Shown piece after piece: positions 1-7,063 of a stretch of 36,827 bases of DNA; position 1 is the first letter of the stretch, and each line of letters starts with the position of its first letter. The notes below the pieces were generated by a model, which was not told where the DNA came from, did no database searches, and saw only the letters and a program-made list of their open reading frames with translations. Source of the DNA: a bacterium. Lineage in GTDB: Bacteria; UBP18; UBA7526. Made by a program: the position numbers and the translations under genes. The stretch spans positions 1 to 36,827 of the forward strand of contig JAUWYL010000012.1 in the NCBI GenBank assembly GCA_030615855.1, read 5' to 3'.

Positions 1-156
1 AGATAAACCGGCTCTTAAAAGATTATTGCCTATGGAATATTTAAATTCTTTTGGTAGTTTTCTATACACCTCAAAGATTTTATCTATAAACTTTAGGGCA
101 AATTGGTAGACCTTTAGCCTTTCAAAATCAAACTGAAAATCCTCATCTTCTCCCAT
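1..156 (-). CDS. Four-helix bundle protein (S23/23S rRNA IVS-encoded type), 3' part cut by window edge
   Basis: The start is visible: ATG at 156 with GAGGTGA about 5 nt upstream. The reading frame stays open to base 1, giving 52 residues beginning MGEDEDFQFDFERLKVYQFA. The pattern FERLxVYQxAxxF(I/V)xxI followed by a YS(I)GNxLLRAGLS segment is typical of the small four-helix bundle family once called S23 ribosomal protein, whose members are about 115-130 residues and have no settled function. The C-terminal half lies outside the window. A plausible promoter lies upstream at 247-275, and heptamer repeats lie in the leader. Family call is from recognised pattern only. Confidence 0.75.
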   Translation of the reverse strand, partial: MGEDEDFQFDFERLKVYQFALKFIDKIFEVYRKLPKEFKYSIGNNLLRAGLS

Positions 157-200
157 AGTGTCACCTCAATTATCAACTGGCTCGTAAATTCTCCAACACT

Positions 201-228
201 GGTTACTGTTCGCTGGTTACTGGTTACT
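201..228. repeat. Short GGTTACT heptamer array
   Basis: GGTTACT occurs at 201-207, 215-221 and 222-228, all in the same 7-nt phase with one diverged unit between. It lies in the leader of the S23-like gene. The same word, read as AGTAACC, reappears at the 3' end of the Memo gene (4574-4580), and a close relative forms the array inside purH. Confidence 0.8.
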
Positions 229-246
229 TATTCATTGCTATTTGCT

Positions 247-275
247 ATAATATCACACTATTTCTAACGGGGCAA
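247..275 (-). promoter_or_regulatory. Putative sigma-70 promoter for the S23-like gene
   Basis: On the minus strand TTGCCC (275-270) and TATTAT (252-247) are separated by 17 nt, giving a leader of about 85 nt before the ATG at 156. The -10 overlaps a plus-strand TATAAT-like word. This is motif match only. Confidence 0.45.
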
Positions 276-283
276 GTTTTTTC

Positions 284-312
284 TTGCAAAAATTTTAGAG
301 AGGAGATATAAT
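284..312 (+). promoter_or_regulatory. Putative sigma-70 promoter of the PPIase gene
   Basis: TTGCAA (284-289) and TATAAT (307-312) are separated by exactly 17 nt. Transcription would start near 319, exactly where the heptamer array begins, so the whole roughly 140-nt leader is repeat sequence. Confidence 0.7.
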
Positions 313-318
313 ATTACT

Positions 319-440
319 GTGAACGGTGAACAGTGAACAGCGATCGGTGATCAGTAGACAGAAGTTAACAAGGATACAAGTTAACAAGAAAATACGAGAA
401 TAAGAGAATACGAAAATACGTATCAACTTATTAACTATCC
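319..440. repeat. Phased heptamer array followed by octamer-like array in the PPIase leader
   Basis: Consecutive 7-nt units from 319: GTGAACG, GTGAACA, GTGAACA, GCGATCG, GTGATCA, GTAGACA, GAAGTTA. The phase holds for seven units while bases 2-6 drift. It then passes into 8-nt units such as GAGAATAA, GAGAATAC and GAAAATAC (about 388-418). No ORF or RNA gene is apparent here; this accounts for most of the 157-462 gap. Confidence 0.8.
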
Positions 441-462
441 GAATGGAGTGGGGAGGCAAGTT

Positions 463-1860
463 ATGGTAATGCTCAAGATCATGCGCAGAAGGGCAAGAAG
501 GATTCTTTGGATTACCATCATTTTAATTATACCGGCCTTTATCTGGTGGGGCACAGGGGGATTGCGCGAAAGGGAGATAGGCCTGGTCGCTTCGGTAAAC
601 GGGAAGGGGATCACAAGAGAGGTTTATTACAAGGAAGTTGAGAGACTCTACCGGGGGATGCGAGAGAGGATGGGGGATGCATTCGATGAGAGAATGGCGA
701 AGATTCTGAACCTGGAGGAAGCGGCGGTAAACGACTTGGTTAAAAGAGAGCTCCTTCTTCAGGAAGCGAAAAGGGAAAAGATAAGAGTAAGCGATGAAGA
801 ATTACGAGAAAAGTTAAAAAGCTTCCCTGCCTTCCAAAGGGAAGGTAGATTTGACAAAGAGGTTTACTTTAATGTCCTAGAATATCTCAGGATTACTCCC
901 AAAGAATTGGAGGAAGGGATAAGAGAGGATCTCGCAATGGTAAAACTTGAAAATCGGATTCTAGCAGGAGTGAAGGTGAGTGAAGAGGAGATAAGGAATG
1001 AGTATCTGAAGGAAAATGAAGAGATAGAGATTGAATATCTTCTTATAAAACCCGAGAAAGATATAAGGCCTGAGGAAGAAGAGATAGAAGAATACTACCA
1101 GAAGCAGAAAGAGGATTACCGGATACCAGAGAAGATAAGGGTAAGACACATCTTGATTAAGGGAAAAGAGGCCCGCGAAAGAATAAAGGAAGTAAGCAAG
1201 AGATTAAAGAGGGGGGAAGGTTTCGAGAAGCTGGCTAAAGAACTCTCCCAGTGTCCCAGCAAAGAGAAGGGGGGAGATCTGGGCTTCTTTAAGAGGGGGG
1301 ATATGGTAGAAGAGTTTGAGAGAGTGGCTTTTGGATTAAAAGAAGATCAGATATCCCGCCCGGTAAGAAGTAGGTTTGGCTACCACATCATTAAGTTAGA
1401 AGAGAAAAGAGAATCTCATATCCCACCGTTAGAAGAAGTAAGAGAGAGAATAAAAAGAACTTTAAAAGAAGAAAAGAGATGGGAGACGGCCAGAGAAAAT
1501 GCTCAAGAAATAGCCAAGGGAATAGAAAGAGAAGATTTAGAGGTCTTGGCCAAAAGGTCCTCCTTGGAGGTTAGGGGGACTGGTCTTTTCAAGCGTGGGG
1601 GGAGCAATCTGCCCCGGGAGATTGAAGAAGAAGCCTTTGGCCGCAAAGTGGGTGAAGTGAAGGGTCCTCTAAGGGGAAGGGATGGCTATTACATCGTTAA
1701 ACTGGTTAAACGAAAAGAAATAGACGAAGAAAGATTCGGTCAAGAAAAAGAGGCCTTTAGCAGAGACTTCATTCAAAAGAAAAGAGCAATGGTCTATAAT
1801 CAGTGGTATCAGGATCTATATCAAAAAGCCAAAATTAAAATTTATCCTGCAGAAAGGTAA
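463..1860 (+). CDS. SurA/PpiD-like membrane-anchored peptidyl-prolyl cis-trans isomerase
   Basis: A 465-residue periplasmic folding factor. The start chosen is ATG 463, with GGGAGG at 451-456 and 6-nt spacing; an in-frame GTG at 448 lacks a comparable site. After a short basic stretch comes one hydrophobic segment (about residues 11-30), a signal anchor of the PpiD type. A SurA_N-like helical region spans about 35-185. A parvulin domain (about 215-315) carries the RVRHILIK, GGDLGFFKRGDM and FGYHIIKLEEK motifs. A second, degenerate parvulin-like segment near the C-terminus keeps GLFKRGG and GYYIVKLVKR. In SurA and PpiD such proteins chaperone outer-membrane proteins, which fits the barrel proteins elsewhere in the window. 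It is the only plus-strand gene and converges with apbE, with 4 nt between the stops. Confidence 0.9.
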   Translation: MVMLKIMRRRARRILWITIILIIPAFIWWGTGGLREREIGLVASVNGKGITREVYYKEVERLYRGMRERMGDAFDERMAKILNLEEAAVNDLVKRELLLQEAKREKIRVSDEELREKLKSFPAFQREGRFDKEVYFNVLEYLRITPKELEEGIREDLAMVKLENRILAGVKVSEEEIRNEYLKENEEIEIEYLLIKPEKDIRPEEEEIEEYYQKQKEDYRIPEKIRVRHILIKGKEARERIKEVSKRLKRGEGFEKLAKELSQCPSKEKGGDLGFFKRGDMVEEFERVAFGLKEDQISRPVRSRFGYHIIKLEEKRESHIPPLEEVRERIKRTLKEEKRWETARENAQEIAKGIEREDLEVLAKRSSLEVRGTGLFKRGGSNLPREIEEEAFGRKVGEVKGPLRGRDGYYIVKLVKRKEIDEERFGQEKEAFSRDFIQKKRAMVYNQWYQDLYQKAKIKIYPAER

Positions 1861-1864
1861 GGGG

Positions 1865-2842
1865 TTAAATATTAGAGTCAATTTGCAATCTTCCTTTTAG
1901 GTTGGAGGAGAGAAGGATCTTTCCTTGAGAATCGATGATTATCCCTTCCACACCTTCCAAGGACTCTATTAACTTCATCCCTTTCTCGGGACCTAAGATA
2001 AAGATCCCAGTGGCTAAAATATCTGCTTGAGTAGCCCGAGGGGCAAAGATGGTTACACTCATACATCTCTGGGCAGGATGACCAGTCTTGGGATTGATAA
2101 TGTGATGGTATCTTTTATTCTCTTTCACAAAGTATCTCTGGTAATCACCAGAGGTAGCGATTGCCTGATCTTTTAACTTGATTATTATTAAAACTTCGCC
2201 CTCTTTCCTGGGATGTTGCAGGCCGACCCTCCAATTCCTTTCTCCCATTACCCTGATATCTCCGCCGACATTGATCAAGGCCTCTTTAATTTCCCTTTCC
2301 TTTAAAACTCTTACGGCACAATCTAGGGCATAGCCTTTCGCTATCCCTCCTAAATCCAGAGCCATCCCTTCTCTCTTAAATTCAACTGTCTGATTTCTTT
2401 TATCCAAAACGATATTTTTGTAATTCACCAGTGACAATCTCTCCTCTATCTCTTTTACTTTAGGGATTTCCTTTAACTTTCCTTTTTCTCCCCATAAAAC
2501 ACTCAAGGGACGAATGCTTACGTCAAAGGCCCCGGAGGTAAGAACACTATATTCCACGGATACCTCTAAAATTTCAAAGATTTTTTTATCAATCTGAACT
2601 GCTTCCTTACCGGCCAATCTGTTAACTCGGGAGATTTCACTTTCTGGATCATGGACATTCATCAATTTCTCAATTCTTCTCATTTCATCAAAGGCTGCGG
2701 CAAAATCCTCCTCACTTCCTTGAGGTAGGATGACCTCCACCTCAGTATCCATTAAGAATTCTTTTTTAGTGGGAAATCTCTGGGTGCAGCCGTTGATCAA
2801 AAGAATAACTAGCAAAATAAAAAAGAGAAGTTTTCTAATCAT
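1865..2842 (-). CDS. apbE: FAD:protein FMN transferase, lipoprotein
   Basis: ApbE uses FAD and Mg to attach FMN covalently to a threonine of exported or membrane flavoproteins, classically RnfG and RnfD or NqrB/C. The 325-residue product begins with a lipoprotein signal ending in LINGC, so it should be anchored outside the inner membrane. Diagnostic motifs are visible in order: DTEVEV near the N-terminus, DLGGIAKGYALD, INVGGDIRVMG, TSGDYQRYF, HHIINPKTGHPA, and ATQADILATGIFILG with the metal-binding Asp. The ATG at 2842 overlaps the stop of the archaemetzincin gene as ATGA. As the last gene of the run that starts with rnfC, it very likely flavinylates the RnfG and RnfD encoded here, both of which carry acceptor threonines. 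Confidence 0.95.
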   Translation of the reverse strand: MIRKLLFFILLVILLINGCTQRFPTKKEFLMDTEVEVILPQGSEEDFAAAFDEMRRIEKLMNVHDPESEISRVNRLAGKEAVQIDKKIFEILEVSVEYSVLTSGAFDVSIRPLSVLWGEKGKLKEIPKVKEIEERLSLVNYKNIVLDKRNQTVEFKREGMALDLGGIAKGYALDCAVRVLKEREIKEALINVGGDIRVMGERNWRVGLQHPRKEGEVLIIIKLKDQAIATSGDYQRYFVKENKRYHHIINPKTGHPAQRCMSVTIFAPRATQADILATGIFILGPEKGMKLIESLEGVEGIIIDSQGKILLSSNLKGRLQIDSNI

Positions 2843-3375
2843 TGTCTAATCTTCTTCTCACATTCTGGACAGAACCAGGAGTCCTTTACATCTGTATCAA
2901 TTAAGGAGTTGGAGAAGTGCATGACGCATTTTGGATTGGAACAATGTTCCAGGCCAAAGGTATGGCCCAGTTCATGAACCGCCTCCTTTAAGGTTCTTTC
3001 TCTAAGTAGTCTCTCGTTTGGCCTTCTTCTCCAGAACTCTTCTCTCAATCGGACCAGAGAGATCAGGGCAGTCCTTCCTCCCATCTGGGCCTGACCGAAA
3101 ATAAAGTTGAGATTGGGAACATAGAGGTCTAATTCTGTCACCCCCAATACCCAATAGGCCCGCCTTCGCTCTTCGAGCTTCGGTGGGCGGGAAAGATTAT
3201 CTAAAATGGGTGAGGAATGGTACTGTCTCCGCCTTCGATTATAAGCATAATCTGGTTTAGGAAGTGACTCTCCAATCACGACCTCTAAATGGAACTTTTC
3301 TTTTAGGGAAGATTTCAATTCCTCCAATATCTTCCCATCCACTTCTCCAATGGGGATGAGATAGATCTTCTCCAT
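2839..3375 (-). CDS. Archaemetzincin-type zinc metalloprotease
   Basis: About 178 residues. The zinc-protease signature HELGHTFGLEHC, with three His ligands and catalytic Glu, is followed by the C-x4-C-x-M-x-FSNS and C-x2-C cluster that defines archaemetzincins; the Cys set binds a second, structural zinc. Family members start MxIxLIPIG, so ATG 3375 (MEKIYLIPIG) is preferred over in-frame ATG 3390 and TTG 3393, although no start has a strong Shine-Dalgarno. The physiological substrates of bacterial archaemetzincins are unknown. It overlaps apbE by 4 nt (ATGA) and follows the AmrS gene. A GC-rich palindrome at 3158-3191 lies inside the reading frame and encodes a basic loop (PPKLEERRR) just before the conserved VLGVTELDLY segment, probably an in-frame insertion. 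Confidence 0.9.
   Translation of the reverse strand: MEKIYLIPIGEVDGKILEELKSSLKEKFHLEVVIGESLPKPDYAYNRRRRQYHSSPILDNLSRPPKLEERRRAYWVLGVTELDLYVPNLNFIFGQAQMGGRTALISLVRLREEFWRRRPNERLLRERTLKEAVHELGHTFGLEHCSNPKCVMHFSNSLIDTDVKDSWFCPECEKKIRQ
3158..3191. repeat. REP-like palindrome inside the archaemetzincin gene
   Basis: CCCGCC (3159-3164) pairs with GGCGGG (3186-3191) around an inner CTTCGCT...AGCTTCG core. The same core words occur in the 25482-25507 palindrome. It is in frame and adds no stop. Confidence 0.6.
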
Positions 3376-3390
3376 TTGTTTCTGCCCCAT

Positions 3391-3420
3391 CAAAAATAAG
3401 AACCTGCCTTCGGCAGAACC
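3391..3420 (-). terminator. Weak terminator-like hairpin after the AmrS gene
   Basis: On the minus strand CTGCC-GAA-GGCAG is followed by the T-rich tract GTTCTTATTTTTG, just upstream of the archaemetzincin start. The stem is only 5 bp, so it may attenuate rather than stop transcription, or be another palindromic repeat. Confidence 0.35.
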
Positions 3421-3430
3421 TTGTTTTTTC

Positions 3431-3475
3431 TAACCATTCAACTCCCTAACTTACCTAACTCACCTAACCTCCTAA
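3431..3475. repeat. GTTAGG-type short repeat array at the end of the AmrS gene
   Basis: On the minus strand the units GTTAGGTGA, GTTAGGTAA and GTTAGGGA follow one another directly after the AmrS TAG stop (3474-3472). The same two 9-nt units occur side by side on the plus strand at 36115-36132, at the other end of the window. Confidence 0.75.
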
Positions 3476-4455
3476 TAGACAACATTAATCTCTTCCCCGC
3501 AATACTGGCACTTTTTCTCTTTTAAATGTATCTTGGAGATAGAGTATCCATCGCGGACGATTAAGGCCTTCTTGCACTTTGGGCAATAGGTGGTATTGGC
3601 GCTGGGGTCTAAGATATTCCCGATATAGACATGTTTTAATCTCTTCTGGGCTAGTTCCCTCGCTTTCTCTAAGGTAGTTACTGGGGGGGGTGGAATATTC
3701 AACTTATAGGCAGGAAAATATCTTGAGAAATGTAAAGGGGTATCATCCCCTAACTTATCCGCTATCCAATTAATCAATTTTTCAAAGTCCTCATCTGAAT
3801 CATTCAGGGTAGGGATGATAAGGTTGGTGATCTCCACATGGCAGGACTTCCTCGCTCTCTCTGCCGTCTTTAGAATAGGGGCCAAGGTGGCCTTACAATA
3901 TTCTTTATAGAAGGATTCCTTCATGGACTTGACATCGATATTCATGGCGTCAATAAATGGAAGAAGTTCCTCAAAGGGCTCGGGATTAATGTAGCCGTTA
4001 GTGACCAAAACATTGGCCAGTCCCTTTTCCTTAGCTAACTTCGCTGTTTCTAAGAGATACTCATACCAGATCAAGGGCTCGGTATAGGTATAGGCAATCC
4101 CCACAGAATCCTTCTTTAGGGCAAGTTCCACCATCTCTTTGGAAGTGATATGCTGGGTAGGGGTCTCCTCCTGGGATATGGTCCAGTTCTGGCAATAGAG
4201 GCAAGCAAAGTTGCAGCCATTAGGTGCGCAGGAAAGAATGAGAGAGCCAGGATGAAAGTGATATAAGGGCTTCTTCTCTATAGGGTCAACAGCAATTGAG
4301 ACACACTCCTCATAAGTCAGGGCGATTAATTTTCCATCTATGTTCTTCCGTCCCCGACAGAATCCCCTCTTTCCCGGAGCAATGACACACTCCTTGGGAC
4401 ATAAAAGACACTTTATCTTATCGTCTATTCTTTGGTAATATAATGCTTCCTTCAT
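3472..4455 (-). CDS. amrS: AmmeMemoRadiSam system radical SAM enzyme (PflA-like)
   Basis: A 327-residue radical SAM protein of the pyruvate-formate-lyase-activase-like class. The 4Fe-4S/SAM motif is CNFACLYC (C-x3-C-x2-C) after SCAPNG. An N-terminal Cys motif (CLLCPKECVIAPGKRGFC) and a C-terminal zinc-ribbon-like C-x2-C...C-x2-C pair (CPKC, CQYC) match the AmmeMemoRadiSam subgroup rather than true PflA. SAM-binding and TIM-barrel landmarks (YTYTEPLIWYEY, LVTNGYI, MNIDVKS, LIIPTLND) are present. It follows the Memo gene, its usual partner; the third partner, AMMECR1, is not in this window. ATG 4455 has GGAAG 5 nt upstream. The substrate of the family is not established. Confidence 0.93.
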   Translation of the reverse strand: MKEALYYQRIDDKIKCLLCPKECVIAPGKRGFCRGRKNIDGKLIALTYEECVSIAVDPIEKKPLYHFHPGSLILSCAPNGCNFACLYCQNWTISQEETPTQHITSKEMVELALKKDSVGIAYTYTEPLIWYEYLLETAKLAKEKGLANVLVTNGYINPEPFEELLPFIDAMNIDVKSMKESFYKEYCKATLAPILKTAERARKSCHVEITNLIIPTLNDSDEDFEKLINWIADKLGDDTPLHFSRYFPAYKLNIPPPPVTTLEKARELAQKRLKHVYIGNILDPSANTTYCPKCKKALIVRDGYSISKIHLKEKKCQYCGEEINVVY

Positions 4456-4481
4456 CTTGCTTCCCCGCTTAAAGAATAGAG

Positions 4482-4556
4482 GTTAACAGTTTACCCGCTC
4501 CCCCGATTCATCGGGGTCGCTGTTTACCGTTAGCCGTTAACCGTAAACCGTAAACC
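4482..4556. repeat. Heptamer array interrupted by a 26-nt hairpin segment
   Basis: Heptamers GTTAACA (4482-4488) and GTTTACC (4489-4495) are followed by 26 nt holding the palindrome CCCCGATTCATCGGGG (4501-4516). The array then resumes in unit phase with GTTTACC (4522-4528), GTTAGCC, GTTAACC, GTAAACC and GTAAACC to 4556. It fills the gap between the Memo and AmrS genes. Confidence 0.85.
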
Positions 4557-4575
4557 CTATCATTCTAGTTGCTGG

Positions 4576-5394
4576 TTACTTGATGAGTGCTCCGCCGTAG
4601 CCTACCACCTGGCGATAATCGCCGATGACATCTCCACTGGTCATATACTTCACTAACTCGCCCTTTGTGGCACCCAACTCTTTACTTGCCATAAGCATAA
4701 TGGTTGTAGGAATAACGCCACACATCGATATTCTGAGTTCCTCTACCTTGTTAATCAACTCCTCTGGATCCAATTTTATTACCGCATCCAAAGCAATTTT
4801 ATCCTTCCTATTCGCTTCCTCTTGTGGTTCATAATGGGTGAGATCGGAACTGGCCACAATGACTACCTTCTTCTTCCCTTCCTTTATTGCTTTGGCAATT
4901 GCTTTTCCAATATCCTGGCAGGCCTCTAAATCTAAATGGCTCAAACAGATGGGAACAAATCTAAACTTATTTGCGTTAATTCGCGTCTCCAGGTACTGCA
5001 AGAAAGGCAATTGAACCTCTATGGAATGCTCGTAGGAATGGGCCCTCTCATCCTCTTTCAGACCCTTAGAATTGGCCAATATCTTTCCCGCCAAGTCAGA
5101 ATCAATCTCTACCTCTCCTAAAGGGGTCTGCCACTTCCCTTTTGTTATAATAGCGGAGGGGTGTCCTGCTCCAGTATGATTGGGACCAATGATGACAAAG
5201 GTATCAGGAAAAATTATGCGGGAATAGACGGCTCCTGCCACTTCTCCAGAGAACATGAATCCCGCATGGGGAGCCAAAACCCCGATCACCTCTTCCTTCC
5301 TCACCTTCTCATCGATATACTTTCTTACTTGTTCCCTCAAACTCTCCGCTGTTCCATTATAGAACTGCCCAGCAACAACCGCTCTTCTTACCAT
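4576..5394 (-). CDS. amrB: Memo-family protein, AmmeMemoRadiSam system protein B
   Basis: A 272-residue Memo/class III extradiol dioxygenase-fold protein. Start ATG 5394 has AAAGGAGGG upstream; longer in-frame starts run back into a repeat. Conserved metal-site histidines sit in APHAGFMFSG (H43) and GPNHTGAG (H73). Further family motifs are YEHSIEVQLPFLQ, SSDLTHYEP and MCGVIPTT, whose Cys is the third key residue in human Memo. Family members bind iron or copper and are tied to redox chemistry, but no bacterial reaction is settled. The gene lies between the flavin reductase and AmrS genes. Its TAA stop (4578-4576) falls inside a GGTTACT repeat word, so the repeat defines the C-terminus (...GALIK). 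Confidence 0.93.
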   Translation of the reverse strand: MVRRAVVAGQFYNGTAESLREQVRKYIDEKVRKEEVIGVLAPHAGFMFSGEVAGAVYSRIIFPDTFVIIGPNHTGAGHPSAIITKGKWQTPLGEVEIDSDLAGKILANSKGLKEDERAHSYEHSIEVQLPFLQYLETRINANKFRFVPICLSHLDLEACQDIGKAIAKAIKEGKKKVVIVASSDLTHYEPQEEANRKDKIALDAVIKLDPEELINKVEELRISMCGVIPTTIMLMASKELGATKGELVKYMTSGDVIGDYRQVVGYGGALIK

Positions 5395-5424
5395 TCTCTT
5401 TCCCTCCTTTGCAACCGCAAAAAC

Positions 5425-5462
5425 GCCTGTCCGCCGCACATAGCGTGCTATGGAAGGCGGGC
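5425..5462. repeat. 38-nt palindromic repeat, copy 1
   Basis: It begins GCCTGTCCGCCG, ends CTATGGAAGGCGGGC and contains the inner hairpin CATAGC-GT-GCTATG. A second copy of the same length lies in inverse orientation at 36179-36216, with identical ends and a compensatory change in the inner stem. It sits just upstream of the Memo ribosome-binding site. Confidence 0.8.
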
Positions 5463-5477
5463 AGAATTCAACTTAAA

Positions 5478-5503
5478 GACACAAAATGAAAATTTTTTGT
5501 GTC
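5478..5503 (-). terminator. Terminator-like hairpin after the flavin reductase gene
   Basis: GACACAAAA (5478-5486) pairs with TTTTGTGTC (5495-5503) in a 9-bp stem downstream of the flavin reductase stop. Only a short T run follows on the minus strand, and the region also contains TTTGTG repeat words, so it may be a repeat. Confidence 0.35.
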
Positions 5504-5530
5504 TTTGTTTCTCCTTTTGTGCTTCTGTGG

Positions 5531-6082
5531 TCACCATTTCTTGATCTTTATTTTGCTGGGAAAGGTGAAGTATTCTCCACCGAGATGGTGGATAGTCTTG
5601 GCCTCCTCTTTTTCTACCAGCCACCTATCGGTGAAGGTTCCTTCCTCTGCCCAGGCATAGACGATATCCGCCAAGAAGAGATCAAAGTCTTTAGTTACTC
5701 TTGATTTAATGAGTTTGCATTCCAGGTGGCCAATGCATTCTTTTATGAGTGGCGCCTTTACCTTTTTTCCTGGGATGGAAGTTAGTTTAAATTTTTTAAA
5801 TTTATCTATCTTTCTCCCTGAAACGGTTCCACATTGGACGGTCTTCTCCAATAATTTTTTGGATGGGATATTTATTACAAATTCACCTGTCTTGGTAATA
5901 CACTCATAGGAGTAGTTATCGCTACCAATTACTAAAGCTACCTTGGGAGGAGCATAGTCCAAGGGCATATTCCAGGCAACGGTCTGGACATTTGCTCGGC
6001 CCTTATAAAAGGAGGTTATCAATACTGTCGGCCCATGGTTCAAAAGCCTACTGGCCTTATTCAAAGGAACTCTTACTTTCAT
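5531..6082 (-). CDS. Flavin reductase-like domain (flavoredoxin-type) FMN protein
   Basis: About 183 residues. The start ATG 6082 is set by GGAGG about 7 nt upstream; the frame stays open further up into repeat sequence, which is rejected. The sequence has the FMN-binding split-barrel pattern of the flavin reductase-like family: P-x3-LITS, V-x(2)-AWN-MP-x(4)PPKVAL, GEFVINIP, and the CGTVSGRKIDKF segment. Family members bind FMN and either reduce flavin with NAD(P)H or act as flavoredoxins. Between rnfB and the Memo gene, a role in supplying or using reduced flavin near Rnf is a reasonable inference but not shown. It is separated from rnfB by a heptamer array. Confidence 0.88.
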   Translation of the reverse strand: MKVRVPLNKASRLLNHGPTVLITSFYKGRANVQTVAWNMPLDYAPPKVALVIGSDNYSYECITKTGEFVINIPSKKLLEKTVQCGTVSGRKIDKFKKFKLTSIPGKKVKAPLIKECIGHLECKLIKSRVTKDFDLFLADIVYAWAEEGTFTDRWLVEKEEAKTIHHLGGEYFTFPSKIKIKKW

Positions 6083-6111
6083 GGAAATACCTCCCCATGT
6101 TTTAAGTGGTC

Positions 6112-6153
6112 GTTTACCGTTAACCGTACACCGTAAACCGTCAACCGTTAACC
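6112..6153. repeat. Six perfectly phased heptamers overlapping the rnfB 3' end
   Basis: Units from 6112 are GTTTACC, GTTAACC, GTACACC, GTAAACC, GTCAACC and GTTAACC. The first two bases and the final CC are fixed while the middle varies. The rnfB stop (6143-6141) and its last residues, VNG, are encoded by the final two units. Confidence 0.9.
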
Positions 6154-6947
6154 ATTTCAATGGCGTGAGTGGGGCATTTCTCGACACAGGCCCCACACTC
6201 TGTGCACTTCCCGTAATCGATATGGGCTAAGTTGTCCTTTAGGGTTATCGCTTTCTCTGGACAAACCTTGACACATATTCCACATCCTATACAGCCTTCC
6301 TTGCATATCTTCCTTACTATGGCTCCCTTATCCTTAGAGTTACAGAGAACGTGGACCCCCTTCTCTTCAGGAACTAAGGCAATCACTCCTTTAGGGCAGA
6401 TGGAGACGCACTTGCCACATCCAGTGCATCTCTCTTCGTTTATTTCAATTTTCCCTTTAATTAGAGTGATGGCCCCGAAGGGGCAGGCAAGAATACAGTC
6501 TCCCAATCCCAGACAGCTATAGAGACAGGCCTTATTCCCACCAAACAAGAGAGCCGCTGCCCGACAGCTTTCCAAGCCCCGATAGTCAAACTGAGTCTGG
6601 GAAGCTCCTCTATGATAACAAAGAATCTTGGCGATTCTCTTCTCTCTGACCTCTACCTCTACTCCCAGGATAGAAGCAACTTGATTGGCTACCCCTTCCC
6701 CACCAGGGATGCAGCCATTGGCCTGGGCCCTTTCCTCAATGAGTGCCTTGGCAAAGCCGCTACACCCCGCAAAACCACAGGCTCCGCAGTTTGCTCCAGG
6801 TAGAATCTCCAGTATGGCCTCTACCTTGGGATCTATCTTTGAGACAAGTTTCTTGGAGGCATAGGCCAGTCCACTCCCGGCTAATAGGCCCAAGCCACCC
6901 AACACAATTATAGAAAGAGTTATAGGATTAAGCACCAAATACTCCAT
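6141..6947 (-). CDS. rnfB: Rnf complex ferredoxin-type subunit RnfB
   Basis: RnfB is the iron-sulfur subunit that takes electrons from ferredoxin into the membrane Rnf pump. The 268-residue protein has an N-terminal membrane helix (about 10-32) and the RnfB cluster motif C-G-A-C-G-F-A-G-C followed by a fourth Cys. Ferredoxin-like repeats then follow, with Cys sets at CLGLGDCILAC, CTGCGKCVSIC, CIGCGICVKVC and CTECGACVEKC. That is more cluster sites than the 192-residue E. coli protein has, and like the long clostridial forms. No strong ribosome-binding site precedes ATG 6947; the upstream gap is a repeat. The C-terminus is set by a repeat-borne stop. Confidence 0.96.
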   Translation of the reverse strand: MEYLVLNPITLSIIVLGGLGLLAGSGLAYASKKLVSKIDPKVEAILEILPGANCGACGFAGCSGFAKALIEERAQANGCIPGGEGVANQVASILGVEVEVREKRIAKILCYHRGASQTQFDYRGLESCRAAALLFGGNKACLYSCLGLGDCILACPFGAITLIKGKIEINEERCTGCGKCVSICPKGVIALVPEEKGVHVLCNSKDKGAIVRKICKEGCIGCGICVKVCPEKAITLKDNLAHIDYGKCTECGACVEKCPTHAIEMVNG

Positions 6948-6956
6948 GAATAGGAA

Positions 6957-7055
6957 GGTTAATATCGGTTAAAAACTGTTAATAATGGTTAAAATCGGTT
7001 ACATTAAAAAGCAACTGATATTAACCGCTATTAACTACTGTTAACTGTTATTAAC
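6957..7055. repeat. GGTTAA-type array with 10-bp inverted ends between rnfA and rnfB
   Basis: Loose 9-11 nt units of GGTTAAnATC type (6957-7003) are followed by the reverse form (ATTAACC, TTAACT words, 7017-7055). GGTTAATATC at 6957-6966 is exactly inverted by GATATTAACC at 7017-7026, so the transcript could fold into a long hairpin within the operon. Confidence 0.75.
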
Positions 7056-7063
7056 TAATCTGT

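Noticed and set aside
319-440. CRISPR-like regular spacing of repeats
   Set aside because: Units are 7-8 nt with no spacers and no cas genes nearby; this is a short tandem array.
3472-5394. Complete three-gene AmmeMemoRadiSam locus
   Set aside because: No AMMECR1-domain gene lies in the window; the flavin reductase next door is a different family.
4625-5544. Plus-strand open frames opposite the Memo gene
   Set aside because: They are antisense to a clearly conserved gene and lack start signals and protein-like composition.
6083-6196. 38-residue N-terminal extension of the flavin reductase
   Set aside because: It runs through the heptamer array and the rnfB 3' end; ATG 6082 has a strong GGAGG site.
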